From assembly GCA_023376005.1 (NCBI GenBank), contig CM042150.1, forward strand, positions 70,964,187 to 71,028,186: DNA of 64,000 bases, given 5' to 3'. This DNA is from Doryteuthis pealeii (Eukaryota > Mollusca > Cephalopoda > Myopsida > Loliginidae). Both the position numbers and the translations under genes were made by a program. Shown here in pieces: positions 1-11,240 of the stretch. How positions within the stretch are numbered: position 1 is the stretch's first letter; each line of letters begins with the position of its first letter. The notes under the pieces are model-generated. The model was not told the origin of the DNA. It ran no database searches and worked only from the letters and a program-made list of their open reading frames with translations.

Positions 1-57
1 GTGTGGTCAAAGGTACAGAATGATAAATGATACTGTCCTTTATTTTGAAATCTAAAT

Positions 58-465
58 TCTCATGTGAGTCAAAAGTTTTGCAATATTTTGATAATGTTAG
101 GCAAAATTTTGCAGCTCCAGGTGTCTTTGCTGAGGTTGTGAAAGGTGATGAACCATACTGAATTGTGAGATGCTGAAGTCACCTTGAAACTCTCCTAGTG
201 CTGCTCATCAGATTTGCTTCTATGGATTGGTGCACAACACTGGAATCCATAGTTTTAAGTCTACTTGACCTTGCCTGATCATCAAGGTTCTTGCAATGCA
301 AGTAAAATTTCTTGAATCATCTGATTACTTTGATCAACTGTGCCTTCAAATTTTGCACAACAAATGTTTTCAGTTGCTTCTGTGGCATTATGACCCAGTT
401 TGAACTTGTAAAGTATAAGTACTTGAATTAGACTACATTGCACATTCATCTGTGCAGCTTAAATA
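58..465 (-). mobile_element. Mariner-like transposase N-terminal remnant, copy 1
   Basis: Read on the minus strand this block gives broken frames containing HNATEATENICC, then EGTVDQSNQMIQEILLALQEP, then a segment around NLSKDTWSCKILP. Stops and frameshifts interrupt it, so it is a pseudogene of the DNA-binding half of a mariner/Tc1-type transposase (helix-turn-helix region). The same block occurs at 49770-50146 in the same orientation. No terminal inverted repeat was found on either side. The mariner assignment rests on remembered cephalopod transposase patterns and on the SGxPKTxD-type motif, which is better preserved in the other copy. Confidence 0.6.
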
Positions 466-1062
466 AAATGCAGTTGATAATATTTGTACCGTTAAGTTGT
501 CATATCTTTTATTCAAATTTTATTAAAATTACAAGTCAGAAGAGAAAATTCATAGCAAAAGATTTTGTCTTTTTTTTATCTCTTATACAACAAAGTCTAA
601 AGTTGCATTCTGTATATTAAAACACATCTGCTGCTCAAGTTTATAAAAAAGAGAAATTGGGTTTCAAACCCAGGAAAATACTTCCTCCAACAATATTCAG
701 TGTTGCATTGGTAAAATATATTAGATTCTTTCTTTAAATATTTCCTTTCATCATACCACATATATTTTCATTAATTGTATGAAAAACAACCAATGTGCAT
801 GTATGACATTCAATCTAAATATTATTGATGATATAAAACTTGACCAAGTATAAAAATCCACTCCAACATTTGTTTGAGTGTCACCATTGATCAATCAAAA
901 TACTAATTGATTTCACAGGATCAATATCTTTGTTACACTATTTTCACCAGTGTCTTTCAGTTGATTTTCTCTTTCTAATTCAAACCCCTTTTATCTTTTT
1001 TGTTTCATTATTTTCTGCCTCTTCTCTGCAGATACATAATCAGCTGAGTCAGCTGGGGCTTT
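466..1062. other. Unannotated AT-rich stretch
   Basis: No coding frame, RNA gene or repeat recognised. A 60-residue open frame at 438-620 starts inside the mariner remnant and has no recognisable motif. Confidence 0.5.
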
Positions 1063-1600
1063 AGAATACAACGACTGCACCTCTGCAGAGGGGTAAGTTG
1101 ACCGTGGGTGGCGACTTGTGATGCTTAAGGATGGAATCCTGGTGGATGAGCTGTCCCTGACATGCAACACTCATCAACTTAGATTCTTACTTAGGCTAGA
1201 CAGTCGGTCAGAGAGGTCTCCTCTGATCAATCAGCTGGTCATGTCAAGCCCTAGCACCTCATCCCTATTGCCCTTATGGCAAGCCTCAACCCTTTTTAAT
1301 CTTATGGGTGCTAGAAGGCAGTGGCTGAGGGTCTTCATATCCTGGGAATGACTATCTGATGGTGAGGTTCCAGGTCTGGGGAATGTGGAGCACCCTTTCA
1401 TCACCATTGTTCCCAGGTCCACTCTGACCCAGAGTGGTAGTACCTGTTGTGGTCCCATTTATAGGTTAAATAGGAAAGTGTGTTTAAAAGAAAAATTGAG
1501 TATCCATTAAGAATTAATTTATTTCAAAACTTTGTCAGCATTAAATGACCCACTGAGGTTGATGTGCCATGAAACAAAATAAACCAAACCAAATCAGATA
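1063..1600 (+). mobile_element. Unclassified ~550-bp retroposon, copy 1
   Basis: This GC-richer block matches 28119-28688 almost throughout, from CGACTGCACCTCTGCAGAG to the tail. Copy 1 lacks about 28 bp near the start that copy 2 has (after GAGGGGTAAG). It ends in a tail reading roughly CATTAAATGACCCACTGAGG, then TTGATGTGCCATGAAAC, then AAACCAAACC. A similar tail ends the 5S-derived SINE at 42447 and the tRNA-derived SINE at 45440. The open frames inside (for example 1118-1351) are parallel in the two copies but short and without known domains. Shared tail and dispersed copies point to retroposition; the head is not recognisably tRNA or 5S. Confidence 0.7.
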
Positions 1601-3482
1601 CATAATTAAATAAAGATTATTTAATATTTTCTCTCACTATTACAGATACATAGATGCATTTTGTGGTATAGGAATAAATTGATAACTATCAAAATAAATT
1701 ATTGACTATTTTAAAACCTAGAATGTGAAAGTAATTCAGGAAAAAGTATCCTTTTAGGTTTTCAGTATTTCATTAGCAAATAAAAAAAAAGTATTACTTT
1801 TTTAAGTCTCTAACAATTTCTTTTTTTTTTTTTTTATTTTGATTACCAGAAATATGTTTGTGGAATCAATCTTATCAGTTATATTCTTTTTTCTTCCCCC
1901 TGCCTAATTTATTTTGTTAATTTCAAAATATTTTTTATTTGCTGAATTTCCCATTCATATCAGGTAGGAGGTCAATATTTGGTAGCTTTACATACAGATA
2001 CAGCAAATTTGGTAGTTTTACCATAATCAGTTTGTCTATAAATTGACAGACTCTTCCCAATTATTAATATATATAATACAAGTTTTTGAAAAAATATATT
2101 TTCTAAATAAATACCTGTATAAATCCCATTCAGCTCAGTTCTACATGGAATCTACCAAAATGTCAGTTGAGATACATAGTATTATACCAAGTATTCTAAT
2201 GATTATGTTCTTAGAATCATCTTATATACATATTTATTTATTCAGGGTGCCTGATGTCCATGGATATTAGCAAGCTTGTCTTGTAAAAATTTTGCTAGTA
2301 TATTGAATTACATCAATGGATTTCCTAAATGTAACCTTGTGCTAGACTAAGCTAAGACTAATAAATATATATTTATCTTTTATCTTTCTACCTTTTTATC
2401 TATTTATTGATAGATTTTCATTGATCAAACATATAAAACAATATTTGAATAATCTATCAATTGTACATTCATATTAAAAAAAAACTTCCCCCAACTGAAT
2501 GTGTAAAGTTGAAGGGCTCTTGAAATGTGTTTTTTTATCATCTTAATCTTATTGAGCACTTGCTGATATGATTGATGTCTTTGATTACTAGAAGGATTAA
2601 TTGATTTCTGTTAATGTAAAAAGGTTGTTTAATTGAACTAGGCATGTCTGTTGATTGCTGGTTTCTTGATGTGTCCATTACCATATTTAAAGAGAGACAA
2701 TTTTCAAGTGGCCTTGTCAAACCTTTTATGACCTCTGAATTGACACCCTTAGCAGTTCAGGCATAAATCCAGGTAATTGTGATTTAAATTGCTATGTTAT
2801 ATGAAGTTCCCTTTAGTGGCTGTTGAAAATAGTTGCCTTTGGTCTGATCCACAATTCACATTCATTCATTCCAAATAATATGTAGATGTATAGTTGCTTT
2901 GTCTTTAAGAGTATTATCTCTTTCTTTTTTTAAATTTTTTGTGATAAAAGAAAAGTTTTTTTTTATCAGAGTAAAGAAAAAGTTTCTCACATGCAAAATA
3001 AAATGAACTATTGCAATCTAAAATATATCAGACATTGATGGATAAGATTTTCCGCATTAGAAAGATTCTTTGAGGACATGTATTTATAGTTTTGGCTTAT
3101 CAAAAATAATAACTTCATTGGAGTATTTTTGTACTGTTTTTCTTGATATTACCCCCTCTTTTTTTTTTGGGGGGGGGGGCAAATATGAACAGATACATGG
3201 TTAATAAGTAAATAGAACCAAATCAGAAACTGTTTAGTCTTCTGATTTCAGATTCCAAGAGGCCTGCAGTTTTTAACTACACATACATTAGTTTGGGTGT
3301 TGATATAAAAATAACTAAGCAATGTTTCTATTCATTTTTGTTGCTTACATTTGCAAAATCGAAATAGTGATTCACTATTGAAGGAAAAGAAAACATATTT
3401 TGACTTCTTTAAGTTGTGTACTGACATCTACTGAATATTTCAGATTCAGAAATCATTTATAATTCATAATGTTTCACAACTC
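1601..3482. other. Unannotated AT-rich stretch
   Basis: Homopolymer runs and AT-rich DNA only, including a T-run followed by a G-run near 3162-3179. No coding frame with recognisable motifs and no RNA gene seen. Confidence 0.5.
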
Positions 3483-3690
3483 ATTTTTCTTTCTCCTCTC
3501 ATTTCCTTTTTTTCTTTCTCCTCTCTTTTCCTTTTTTTTTCTTTCTCCTCTCTTTTCCTTTTTTTTCTTTTCTCCTCTCTTTTCCTTTTTTTCTTTCTCC
3601 TCTCTTTTCCTTTTTTTCTTTCTCCTCTCTTTTCCTTTTTTTTCTTTCTCCTCTCTTTTCCTTTTTTTTTCTTTCTCCTCTCTTTTCCAT
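3483..3690 (+). repeat. Polypyrimidine minisatellite (~26-bp unit)
   Basis: About eight tandem units of the type CTCCTCTCTTTTCC followed by a T-run and TTTCTTT. The + strand has essentially no purines for about 200 bp, so the open frames on both strands (Phe/Ser/Leu-rich on +, Lys/Arg/Glu-rich on -) are artefacts of the repeat. Long pure pyrimidine mirror-like tracts can form triplex DNA. Confidence 0.9.
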
Positions 3691-4402
3691 TTTTGTTACA
3701 TCTTCACTGTGAAAAAAATTCTTGAATCAAAGTTATTCTAATTTGATTTTTTACCATTCAGTTTAAGTTCATGTGTATTCACTAGTAATTGTTCCCTTGA
3801 GGAGGCAAGAATATTTAACTTATTGAACATGATTTGCATTCAAATGATTTAGTTTTTGTTTTATATTTTACCTCTTATCTTTTTTTCTGATATTTATCCC
3901 TTCTCTATTCTTTTTAAATTGATTTATGGATTTTTTATCTGCAAATTTCTGCACATAAAGATTATATGTCATAAACTGAAAAATACCACAGTCAGAACTA
4001 AGAAAGACAACTTCACACAATCTAAATGGTAATGATACATTACATAAGCTTAGATAGATTTTTTTTATCTTGCTTCAGATTGCTTTATTGTTATATATGG
4101 CAAAGCCCAACTATTTCAAAAGAAACAAAATATCTGACAAGAGTTATTGAATAAAAAATTTATATTTAGACTTCCTCCAGACTCAATATCATAATGTTTT
4201 TTTTTTTTTTTACAGTTTAGAAATAGAACAAAAAGCAAATAATAATAAATAATTCTTTTTCAAGAAAAAGAATTATTTACATTTTTAATTATATTATACA
4301 TTTACTACTTTGTAATTTAAATGGAAAAATAATGTTTTAATGTTATCCTTGATTATCAAGAGGTTCACATATAATGATATTCCCAGTAAAAGTTAAGGAC
4401 AT
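3691..4402. other. Unannotated AT-rich stretch
   Basis: No gene or repeat identified apart from poly-T runs near 4196. Confidence 0.5.
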
Positions 4403-4640
4403 GAGGTGTGTTCAAAAAGTATCTACAATGAAGTTCTATTTACCATGACAGAAATGAACAATGAATAAAATGTTCATTTCTACAAAATAGTCATTTTGTT
4501 ATTCAATCCACTTATTCTAACTAGTTTTTAATTATTCAAAGCACCACTAAAACTTCTCTTCTCATATGGTGTGAAGCTGCACCATTTTATTACTTCTAAA
4601 GTCCTCCATATTCTCAAATCTTTTAGATTTCAATCTCTTC
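4403..4640 (-). mobile_element. Mariner 3' end: transposase C-terminus plus terminal repeat
   Basis: The + strand begins with the terminal sequence GAGGTGTGTTCAAAAAGTA. Its complement ends the element at 58393 with one mismatch. The minus-strand translation contains NKWIE..NDYFVEMN and NKMVQLHTI with stops between, matching the end of mariner transposases (pattern W-x-K-C-I-x7-DYFEG). Only the C-terminal ~80 codons remain; the catalytic part and the other terminus are missing. Confidence 0.6.
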
Positions 4641-6598
4641 TTTTTATTATTCCTTGTATGTTTTGTTTTTTTTTTTGTTTTTTTAAATCTTTATCAATTT
4701 TTATCAATTGCCTTTTGAAAAATATAATTTATACTTTACTTAATTGATACCCAAAATAAAATCATCAACTTTCTATTTTTGCTAATCTTAACTATACTTA
4801 GAATAAAAAGATAAAATAAAATTACTCAAAATATATTAGTTTTTCCTTTTTGAAATTTGCACCAGGGACCTTAAAATGTATCTTAGCCACAATTAAAAGC
4901 AAAAAAAATAATACTTCAGAATTTGTAAAAGCTTAAAACTGGATTAATTTGCTTGAGATATTACCAAAAATGTTAATGGATTTATATTTATTTCAGTAAG
5001 ACTGAAAAATAAGAAAGGAAAGTATTATTTCAATATTTTATATATTAACACTGGCCTTACTATTCATTTTCAATTTAAATGCTAATAAATAACATAAAAT
5101 AAAAGTAGTTTTATTTTTATCAGACTATTCATTTAGTTAAAGATTAATTTGGTGTGCAGTCATATAGAAAATTATTTGTATAATGTGAAATTGTTAAAAC
5201 ACAAATTTGCTTCTTCTCCTCATGTAGTCATAGAACTAAAAAGAAAAATCTGTTATACAAAAGGAAATTAGTGATTATATTTTATTAGTTTCAAGGAAAT
5301 GGTTTATACTTCTGGGGGATAGCTAGTCCTAAGCTGAGAACAATAACAGAGATTGAAAGAAAAAGATGATTGTTAGTATTTATATTATTCAATATACACT
5401 TCTTTTGGATTCATAATGATTTTCTCTGAATTCGTCTAGATTTAGTTTTAAATTCAAAGATAAAAATTGACAGAATATCATTAACTGAAATATGATTTTG
5501 TTATTCATTCTATACATTTTTTAAGAAAATTAAAATATGCCAGAAGTATTTTTTTGTTTTACTCTATTTTTAAGAGTGCTTCTGTGCATGAAAAGCTCCT
5601 ATTTTAACTTCTACATAGCTTTATTTTAAATTATAATCTATATGTTATTAATTTGTATATCCAATAATTTGATCAATATAGTTTGTATACAATTGTTTCT
5701 GATATATCTGTAAATATAGCTTACTTTGCTTGCACATTATATATGTATACTTAATATGAAGTGATACAATTTTGTTTAGTCAGATTCTATGTTCTTTCTT
5801 CTTCAACCACCTTTAACCACAAATTTCAATTTCAAGCGATGATGATGATCATCATCATTATCAACAACAACAACAGACGAATAATTTTTATCAAAATATA
5901 AACTTAGTTTTAATGATCATTTGTAATATTTTAATGATACATTTTCATATATGTTTAAAGTTTTAAAAAATCAACCAAATTAATTCCTACTTTTATATTT
6001 ATAGATTCAATATAACCTAATTTTCTTATGTCTGTATTTCAGTTGGCAGTTTTGACTATTGTCTATTTTTTGAATTGTTGTTTATCTTGAACACTCATAT
6101 TTCTCAAATGATGACAATATTAGTGCTTCGGTAGTATGATATGTTGATCAGAAAATAATATTATGAGTGGTAGGATCAAGTAATAGAATCTCAACTAAAA
6201 TCTGATTTGTTCTTAAAGAAAACCTTCATATGGAATTACTGACAATAGTGTTTATGCAAAGGATTCCTTTGCTCAAACAAATGTATCCATGCATAAAGTG
6301 AAATTATTATCTTTTCTGACATACAGTCTTCTCTATTAAATAACCTGTTGAGATGGATTTTATACTTCATTGGAAATATTTTAACAAGATCATCTCTGTT
6401 CACAAATCATAATCCTTAATGAGGTGAGTGGGAAGCATCTTGTATTTTTGCTAAAAAGGACTAGGGACCAGCAAACATCAGTTTGTTTGCTTTTTTTTAT
6501 TTTACACGTGTACTTTATTTATTATTATTTGTATATTCATTGTTCATATAAAATGCTTTTTGCTACCAGAACCAAGCTTACTTTTAGATGTTTATTTT

Positions 6599-6600
<2 letters not shown>
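4641..6600. other. Unannotated AT-rich stretch
   Basis: No coding signal recognised. A short patch of GATGATGATCATCATCAT near 5840 and CAACAA repeats near 5861 are low-complexity only. Confidence 0.5.

Positions 6601-6633
<33 letters not shown>
6601..6633. repeat. (TG)n microsatellite
   Basis: Pure TG dinucleotide run of about 16 units. A short (CA)n run lies nearby at 6786-6801. Confidence 0.95.
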
Positions 6634-6634
<1 letters not shown>

Positions 6635-6801
6635 TCACTCACAGATTGAAATTAATTCTGAATATTCCATTGCTAGATGATTAATGAGATTTCTTTTCAG
6701 AAAGCCTTGTAAATATTTTGGATTTATTAGCATCATCACTGATATTTGGAAAAGAAAAAAAAAGCAGCTTGCTGCACCACCCACCTCACACACACACACA
6801 C

Positions 6802-7757
6802 CTTAGCATATTCACAAATAATTGACAGTCCTTCTATGTTCCTTCTTCTTTCTTGAAAATAATCCATTTTCAGCCTTAATAGTTGACTTTGTTGTAATTA
6901 TTTAATGATAAACAGCTTTTCTTGTTTGATCACCTCTAAAAAAATGAAAAAATAAAAATTTTAAAAAACTGGGAAAATTATTAAGAAATAAAGGATTATC
7001 TAACAGCAATATTCTTCTTTAAATAAATACATTATTTAAGCTTCAACCAATTTTGCTGTTTGATTATTGATGGATAATGACAGACTAATCCATATGCAAA
7101 CTCAAAGAGTTTTATAACTTGAAAAAAATCAACTGATATTCATCTTGTTTTAATAATACTGTTGCTACAATAATTCTTGTTTGTTTAGGTTTAGCAATAA
7201 GTGAAAATTTAACAGGTTATAAGTTTTATTTTAGGTAACAGATTAAGTTTTTATGTCTCATTATTTCAAAATATTAAAAAAAAAGATCAGTTATGTGGTG
7301 ATTTTCATCATCAATATTTACATTGTATGATGATATAAAAAAGCCATTTTTCTTTCTGTTTAATCTGGTCACTAAAAAATCTTTGATTGCAAATTGTTTA
7401 AATAAACTAAATTTTTATTATTGATTATAACATCTGTGCATTCTTTGATGGGAATTTTCAATTTTTTTCATATTGTACTTTTTAGTTCATAATCAGTATA
7501 AAAATGATTAGCAACGATATACTGTTATTATAAAATCATACATCATTTCTCTTTATTATACTTGAAAATTTTAATTCCTGTTTTAGTTGTAATGCTATCT
7601 GAAATTTACCTGACACTCCTGCTTTCAATTTCAGTTTTCAAATGAGTCATTGGTTATCAGGTAATATTAGAAAATATGATAAGAAAATAGTTGATATTAG
7701 TATCTATGAAATTTGTAAGTAAACAGCTTCTGAAATAAAACATTTTATGACATGATG
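6802..7757. other. Unannotated AT-rich stretch
   Basis: No gene, RNA or repeat recognised. Confidence 0.5.
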
Positions 7758-7843
7758 ATTAAAGGGATCAATATTTTATTGATATTTTTCTCTTAATCTT
7801 AAGATTAAGAGAAAAATATCAATAGAATATTGACCCCTTTAAT
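7758..7843. repeat. 86-bp near-perfect palindrome with no loop
   Basis: The left arm 7758-7800 and right arm 7801-7843 are reverse complements at about 41 of 43 positions, meeting directly at CTT|AAG. The arms run outward from CTTAATCTTAAGATTAAG through AAATATCAATA to CCCTTTAAT. No similar arm was noticed elsewhere in the window. Confidence 0.9.
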
Positions 7844-7916
7844 TCAAAAACAAATGTTATAGAATATGTGTGCATGCATATGTTATTTTTTTTCTATACT
7901 TAAATGAAAACAGAAA

Positions 7917-7919
7917 TAC

Positions 7920-7972
<53 letters not shown>
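7917..7972. repeat. (CATA)n then (TA)n microsatellite
   Basis: Seven or so CATA units run directly into about 13 TA units. The open frame across it is repeat-encoded and not a gene. Confidence 0.95.
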
Positions 7973-7975
<3 letters not shown>

Positions 7976-8281
7976 AAAAAGAAGGTCCACAAAATGGATT
8001 AGGTTTTTTAAAAAAATTATTATTTTACATCAGCAACAATTGTTTCAGATCTTCTAATATCTTCTTCAGGCATTGATTAACCACATTCTGTGTTCGAATA
8101 TAAATATGTATGTTTGTTGGTTGGTTTTGAAGGCTGTCACAATGCGAGTGTAAAGAAAAAAGAAGGTAACTATGATGTTTTTTGTTAACCTGTCATTTAT
8201 TTCTCAATATTTCGGGAAGAGATTCCCATCCTCAGAAGAATACTGGAACTGAAGTTGTCTTAGCGGCTGCTACATTCGTTC

Positions 8282-8413
8282 TGCCTTGGGTCTTCCAAAT
8301 TCAGTGTGTGTATGTGTATGGTTGGGGTGCTTGCTTATGTGTGTGTTTGTGTGTGTAAGTGTGTGTGTGCGCGTGCTTGTGTGTGTAAATGTAAGCGTAT
8401 GTATGTATAAATA

Positions 8414-8478
<65 letters not shown>

Positions 8479-8480
8479 AT
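8282..8480. repeat. Compound GT / TA / GT microsatellite tract
   Basis: GT-rich imperfect repeat from 8305 to about 8422, then (TA)16 at 8424-8455, then (GT)n at 8456-8478. Open frames on both strands here encode Val/Cys or Ile/Tyr/Thr/His repeats and are not genes. Confidence 0.9.
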
Positions 8481-8638
8481 TTTCCCTCCCCCTTCTAGAC
8501 TGGTGGGAGTCACAAGTGTGTGTTTGTGATTGTGGGTGGTAGATTGTTTTATTATCTCATTTGAATCGGTTTTTTTTTTAAATTTGTAGCTTACAGGTGT
8601 GTATAGTTTGTTGTTTTTATATTTGATAGCTTGTGTGA

Positions 8639-8642
<4 letters not shown>

Positions 8643-8669
<27 letters not shown>

Positions 8670-8673
8670 CATA
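8643..8673. repeat. (TA)n microsatellite
   Basis: About 14 TA units directly against the CTAG at 8674-8677, which is a candidate Helitron end. Confidence 0.9.
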
Positions 8674-8917
8674 CTAGCAGTGGCTACCCGGTGAAGTAGT
8701 GGAGATAAAACATGGTTTAATAATCGTTTACAGATCTATTACTACTGAATAGCGAGTTCGGTCCTCGCAGGATGACCCATAAAAATCACCACATAAAACC
8801 GATCTTAATTTAATTCTACCTGGTTGGAGGTCAGGGAATTTTCTTTTCGTCAGATTTGAGGGAATGACATCATATGGCTAAACTTGCAAATCGGTTGAAA
8901 AATTAAAACATATTACA

Positions 8918-9163
8918 GCCGAGTTAGCTCAGTCGGTAGAGCGTTTGGTTAGAAATCACAAGGTTCCTAGTTCAATACCAGTCCTCGCCAACTCAGCGTT
9001 ATGAGTAGCACAGGGTAAAGTAAGGAGCTGATGGTAGGTGTGGCACTCCACCTCAGATGCAAAAACAGTCTCCTTGGTCTAGCGCTAGTGAAAAGGGGAT
9101 AGACTCCCTCACTGATTGGCTGATACCGACATTAGGCCACCCTGACGACTTTACTTACTTACA
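8918..9163 (+). mobile_element. tRNA-derived SINE
   Basis: The first ~73 bases look like a tRNA: A box TAGCTCAGTCGG at 8925-8936, followed by TAGAGCG, and B box AGTTCAATACC at 8969-8979, then CCTCGCCA. The acceptor stem does not pair properly, and a ~170-bp non-tRNA body follows (TGGTGTGGCACTCCACC-like, GGTCTAGCGCTAG), ending in a TTACTTACTTAC repeat. These are SINE traits rather than a working tRNA gene. It is inserted inside the composite element at 8674-10460. Confidence 0.8.
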
Positions 9164-9164
9164 G

Positions 9165-9312
9165 GTGACCTAGAAAAAATAGAACCCAAATTATTTATTT
9201 TCCCATTAAACTAACCCTAAACCCCACCTCTAACACTATAATCCTAAACCATAGTTAAAATTAACAGTTTTATTACAAAATTTATGCGTTTTGTTTTTTT
9301 TCTGGGTCACCC
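9165..9312 (-). repeat. Foldback module (GGTGACC...GGTCACC)
   Basis: The ends GGTGACCTAGAAAAAATAGA and TTTTTTTCTGGGTCACC are near complements, giving a ~150-bp foldback. A reverse-oriented homologue lies at 40728-40860, where ATGACCCAGGAAAAACAGAA pairs with a TTTCTGTGTCACC end. Both contain TTAGTTTAATGGGAAAATAA or its complement. Confidence 0.65.
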
Positions 9313-9830
9313 TAAATTTTCCAACCGATTTGCAAGTTTAGCCCATCACATAATGATATAGTAAGAAATTTTAATTCAATGATTAACTATATTTTTTAAA
9401 TAAAATATGAATTATGCGATTTGCTGAATTTCAAATTAATATTTGAAAAAGAAAAAAAAGAATTAAATAATGTAATCAAATTTATGTAAAACGATAAATA
9501 ATCTTATAACATTATTAATTCAAAAACATAGTCGATCGAATGTCAAATTATTATAGTAATGTATACTATATCATAAATTTGATAAGAATTTGAGTTTTCA
9601 GGTATTTCCGTGAAATGTATTAGGTAATCTAATGGTATTATCTCTTGCGCACTATTCTACATTAGTATCATGATTTTATTTGTATTTCTAATATTAAAAT
9701 AAATAAATTAACGCGATTATGAAAAAAACAAACCAAAAAACGGTTTTGTTTACAATTAACGAACCACGGGAATTTATAAAAAAAATGTTGATTTGTCGTT
9801 AAATGTTTTCATTTGATTTGTTATTTAATT

Positions 9831-10440
9831 CGCTTTAAAAATAATCCAATGTATGAAAAGACATACTAATTACATATTTAGAAAGATCTTTTTTCTAACG
9901 AAATAAATATTTTAAAGATAGAAACAGAAATATGCGATAAATAAGATTTGATTTTATGTTAAAATTTAAGTATGAAAAAATGATACTACGAATTCTAGGC
10001 TGACTGAAGCAAAATATAATTTTTTTAACTCGCTGTAAAAAATAATTCCATTGATAAAAACTTAATCAAATTACATATTTAGAGAGATTATTTCATTCTC
10101 TTTCGAACCATATAGATATCTTAAAAAAGATCGAACCGTAAATAGGCGAGAAAAAAGAATTTGTTTTTTTTCTTGAAATTTAGAATGGAAAAAAAAATTA
10201 TGCATATCAGCTCACTGAAGCCAATTTTTTTTTTTTTTTTTAACTCGCTGTAAAAATAATTCAATTAATAAAAACGCATAAAAATTGCATATTCAGAAAG
10301 ATTATATTATATTCTTTTCAACGATATAAATATTTTAAAGATTGGACCAAGAATAGGTGATAAATTCCTAGCAGAACGGCTTAGACTGTGAAATTTATTC
10401 GCAAAAATGATACATTTCGGATGTAAATCATTATAAATCG
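9831..10440 (-). repeat. ~200-bp tandem units, three copies
   Basis: The phrase CGCTGTAAAAATAATTC (or a variant) starts at 9831, 10031, 10246 and 10439, spacing 200, 215 and 193 bp. Each unit continues with ATTACATATTTAGAAAGAT and then a CGA/AAAGAT patch. The complementary phrase ATCTTTCTAAATATGTAAT ... TTTTTTACAGCGAGTT recurs at 38.1, 39.4, 40.0 and 40.55 kb, where the unit is ~590 bp. Confidence 0.75.
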
Positions 10441-10460
10441 CTGTAAAAAAAAAGTCAGCC

Positions 10461-11065
10461 AGCAGACAATATTTTATTATCAGCAGGTGCTGGTATATGG
10501 ACAGTTCTACAAATTGGGTGATTTTGGCTTAATTAATTAATTATATCCCTTAATTAGTAAAAATCAATAACCAAATTTGACGTGTTTCTTAGTTAGAAGG
10601 ATATTAATCTATATGCAAGATTTAAAATCTGAGTGACTTCTCTTTTCTGTGTTATAGATTGACACGTACATACCAAAAACTTACTCTTATCTCAATAGAG
10701 ATAACTATCAAATACTAATTATCTAAATATATAAGTAAAAATGCAACATCAAACATACATTATTATTATTAAGTTGCAAATTGGATTGAGAAAGTGTTTT
10801 ATTCTATAAGTTACATGTTTTATTATAGTAAGATACATACAAAAGGCAGATCATTCTCATATAAAATTACTAAGCCAAGTGTATACATGTGCTACATGAT
10901 ATTTTAAAATATTAAAGTTCTTGAAATTAACTAGCTAATGTATAGTGTATTTAGAAAGTACACTTTGAAAGTAAAAGTATTTGTATCTTTGTAAGTCCCT
11001 CTGTAAACTGCTTTTCTTTTGTAAATTTGTGTTTAAAAAGTTCATTGGTTCCATTCTTTTTTTTT
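10461..11065. other. AT-rich DNA, possible 3' UTR of a minus-strand gene
   Basis: No repeat recognised. If the candidate exon at 11066-11223 is real, its 3' UTR would lie here. On the minus strand two AATAAA signals occur near 10800-10830. Confidence 0.25.
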
Positions 11066-11223
11066 TTATCTCAACATATTCTTTTTTATATTTATTTGTA
11101 TTGTTGCTTGTATTGTATTAACAACATTTTCATCTATTCTATAAAGCGTTGTGTTGTTTTCTAGTATTTTCTGTTGTTTGTCTGATCCAATATCATCAAA
11201 AGTAAGAAATCTTTCATGTTTAT
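11066..11223 (-). CDS. Candidate terminal coding exon, unidentified protein
   Basis: On the minus strand a clean acceptor (TTATTTTTTTGTTTTAG) at 11224-11240 is followed by an open frame to TAA at 11066-11068. It begins with a phase-2 remainder and then reads KHERFLTFDDIGSDKQQ, ILENNTTLYRIDENVV and NTIQATIQINIKKNMLR. The residues are mixed, charged and not low-complexity, unlike other short frames here. Two AATAAA signals lie about 250 bp downstream. I do not recognise the protein and found no preceding exon. It could be chance in AT-rich DNA. Confidence 0.35.
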
Positions 11224-11240
11224 CTAAAACAAAAAAATAA

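Larger units (their letters stand above)
8868..9358. repeat. Short inverted repeats flanking the SINE
   Basis: CTAAACTTGCAAATCGGTTG at about 8878-8897 is complementary to CAACCGATTTGCAAGTTTAG at about 9321-9340, with similarity continuing for about 45 bp on each side. The two arms bracket the SINE and the foldback module. They may be ends of an older element that the SINE entered. Confidence 0.6.
8674..10460 (-). mobile_element. Composite element with a Helitron-like minus-strand 3' end
   Basis: On the minus strand the sequence ends CACCGGGTAGCCACTGCTAG next to a TA microsatellite, with a small CTAC/GTAG stem six bases before the CTAG. This layout resembles Helitron 3' ends and parallels the clearer one at 43481-43509. 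The block carries a nested SINE (8918-9163), a foldback module (9165-9312) and ~200-bp tandem units (9831-10440). The module and units recur in opposite orientation at 38-41 kb, so both loci descend from one family. The 5' terminus was not found, and the Helitron label is an inference. Confidence 0.4.

Noticed and set aside
3499..3690. Lys/Glu/Arg-rich open frame on the minus strand
   Set aside because: Encoded by the polypyrimidine minisatellite; the opposite strand is equally open.
8301..8672. 123-codon open frame on the minus strand
   Set aside because: Most residues come from TA and GT microsatellites (Ile/Tyr and Thr/His repeats).
8918..8990. Functional tRNA gene
   Set aside because: A and B boxes are present but the acceptor stem mispairs and a SINE body follows directly.
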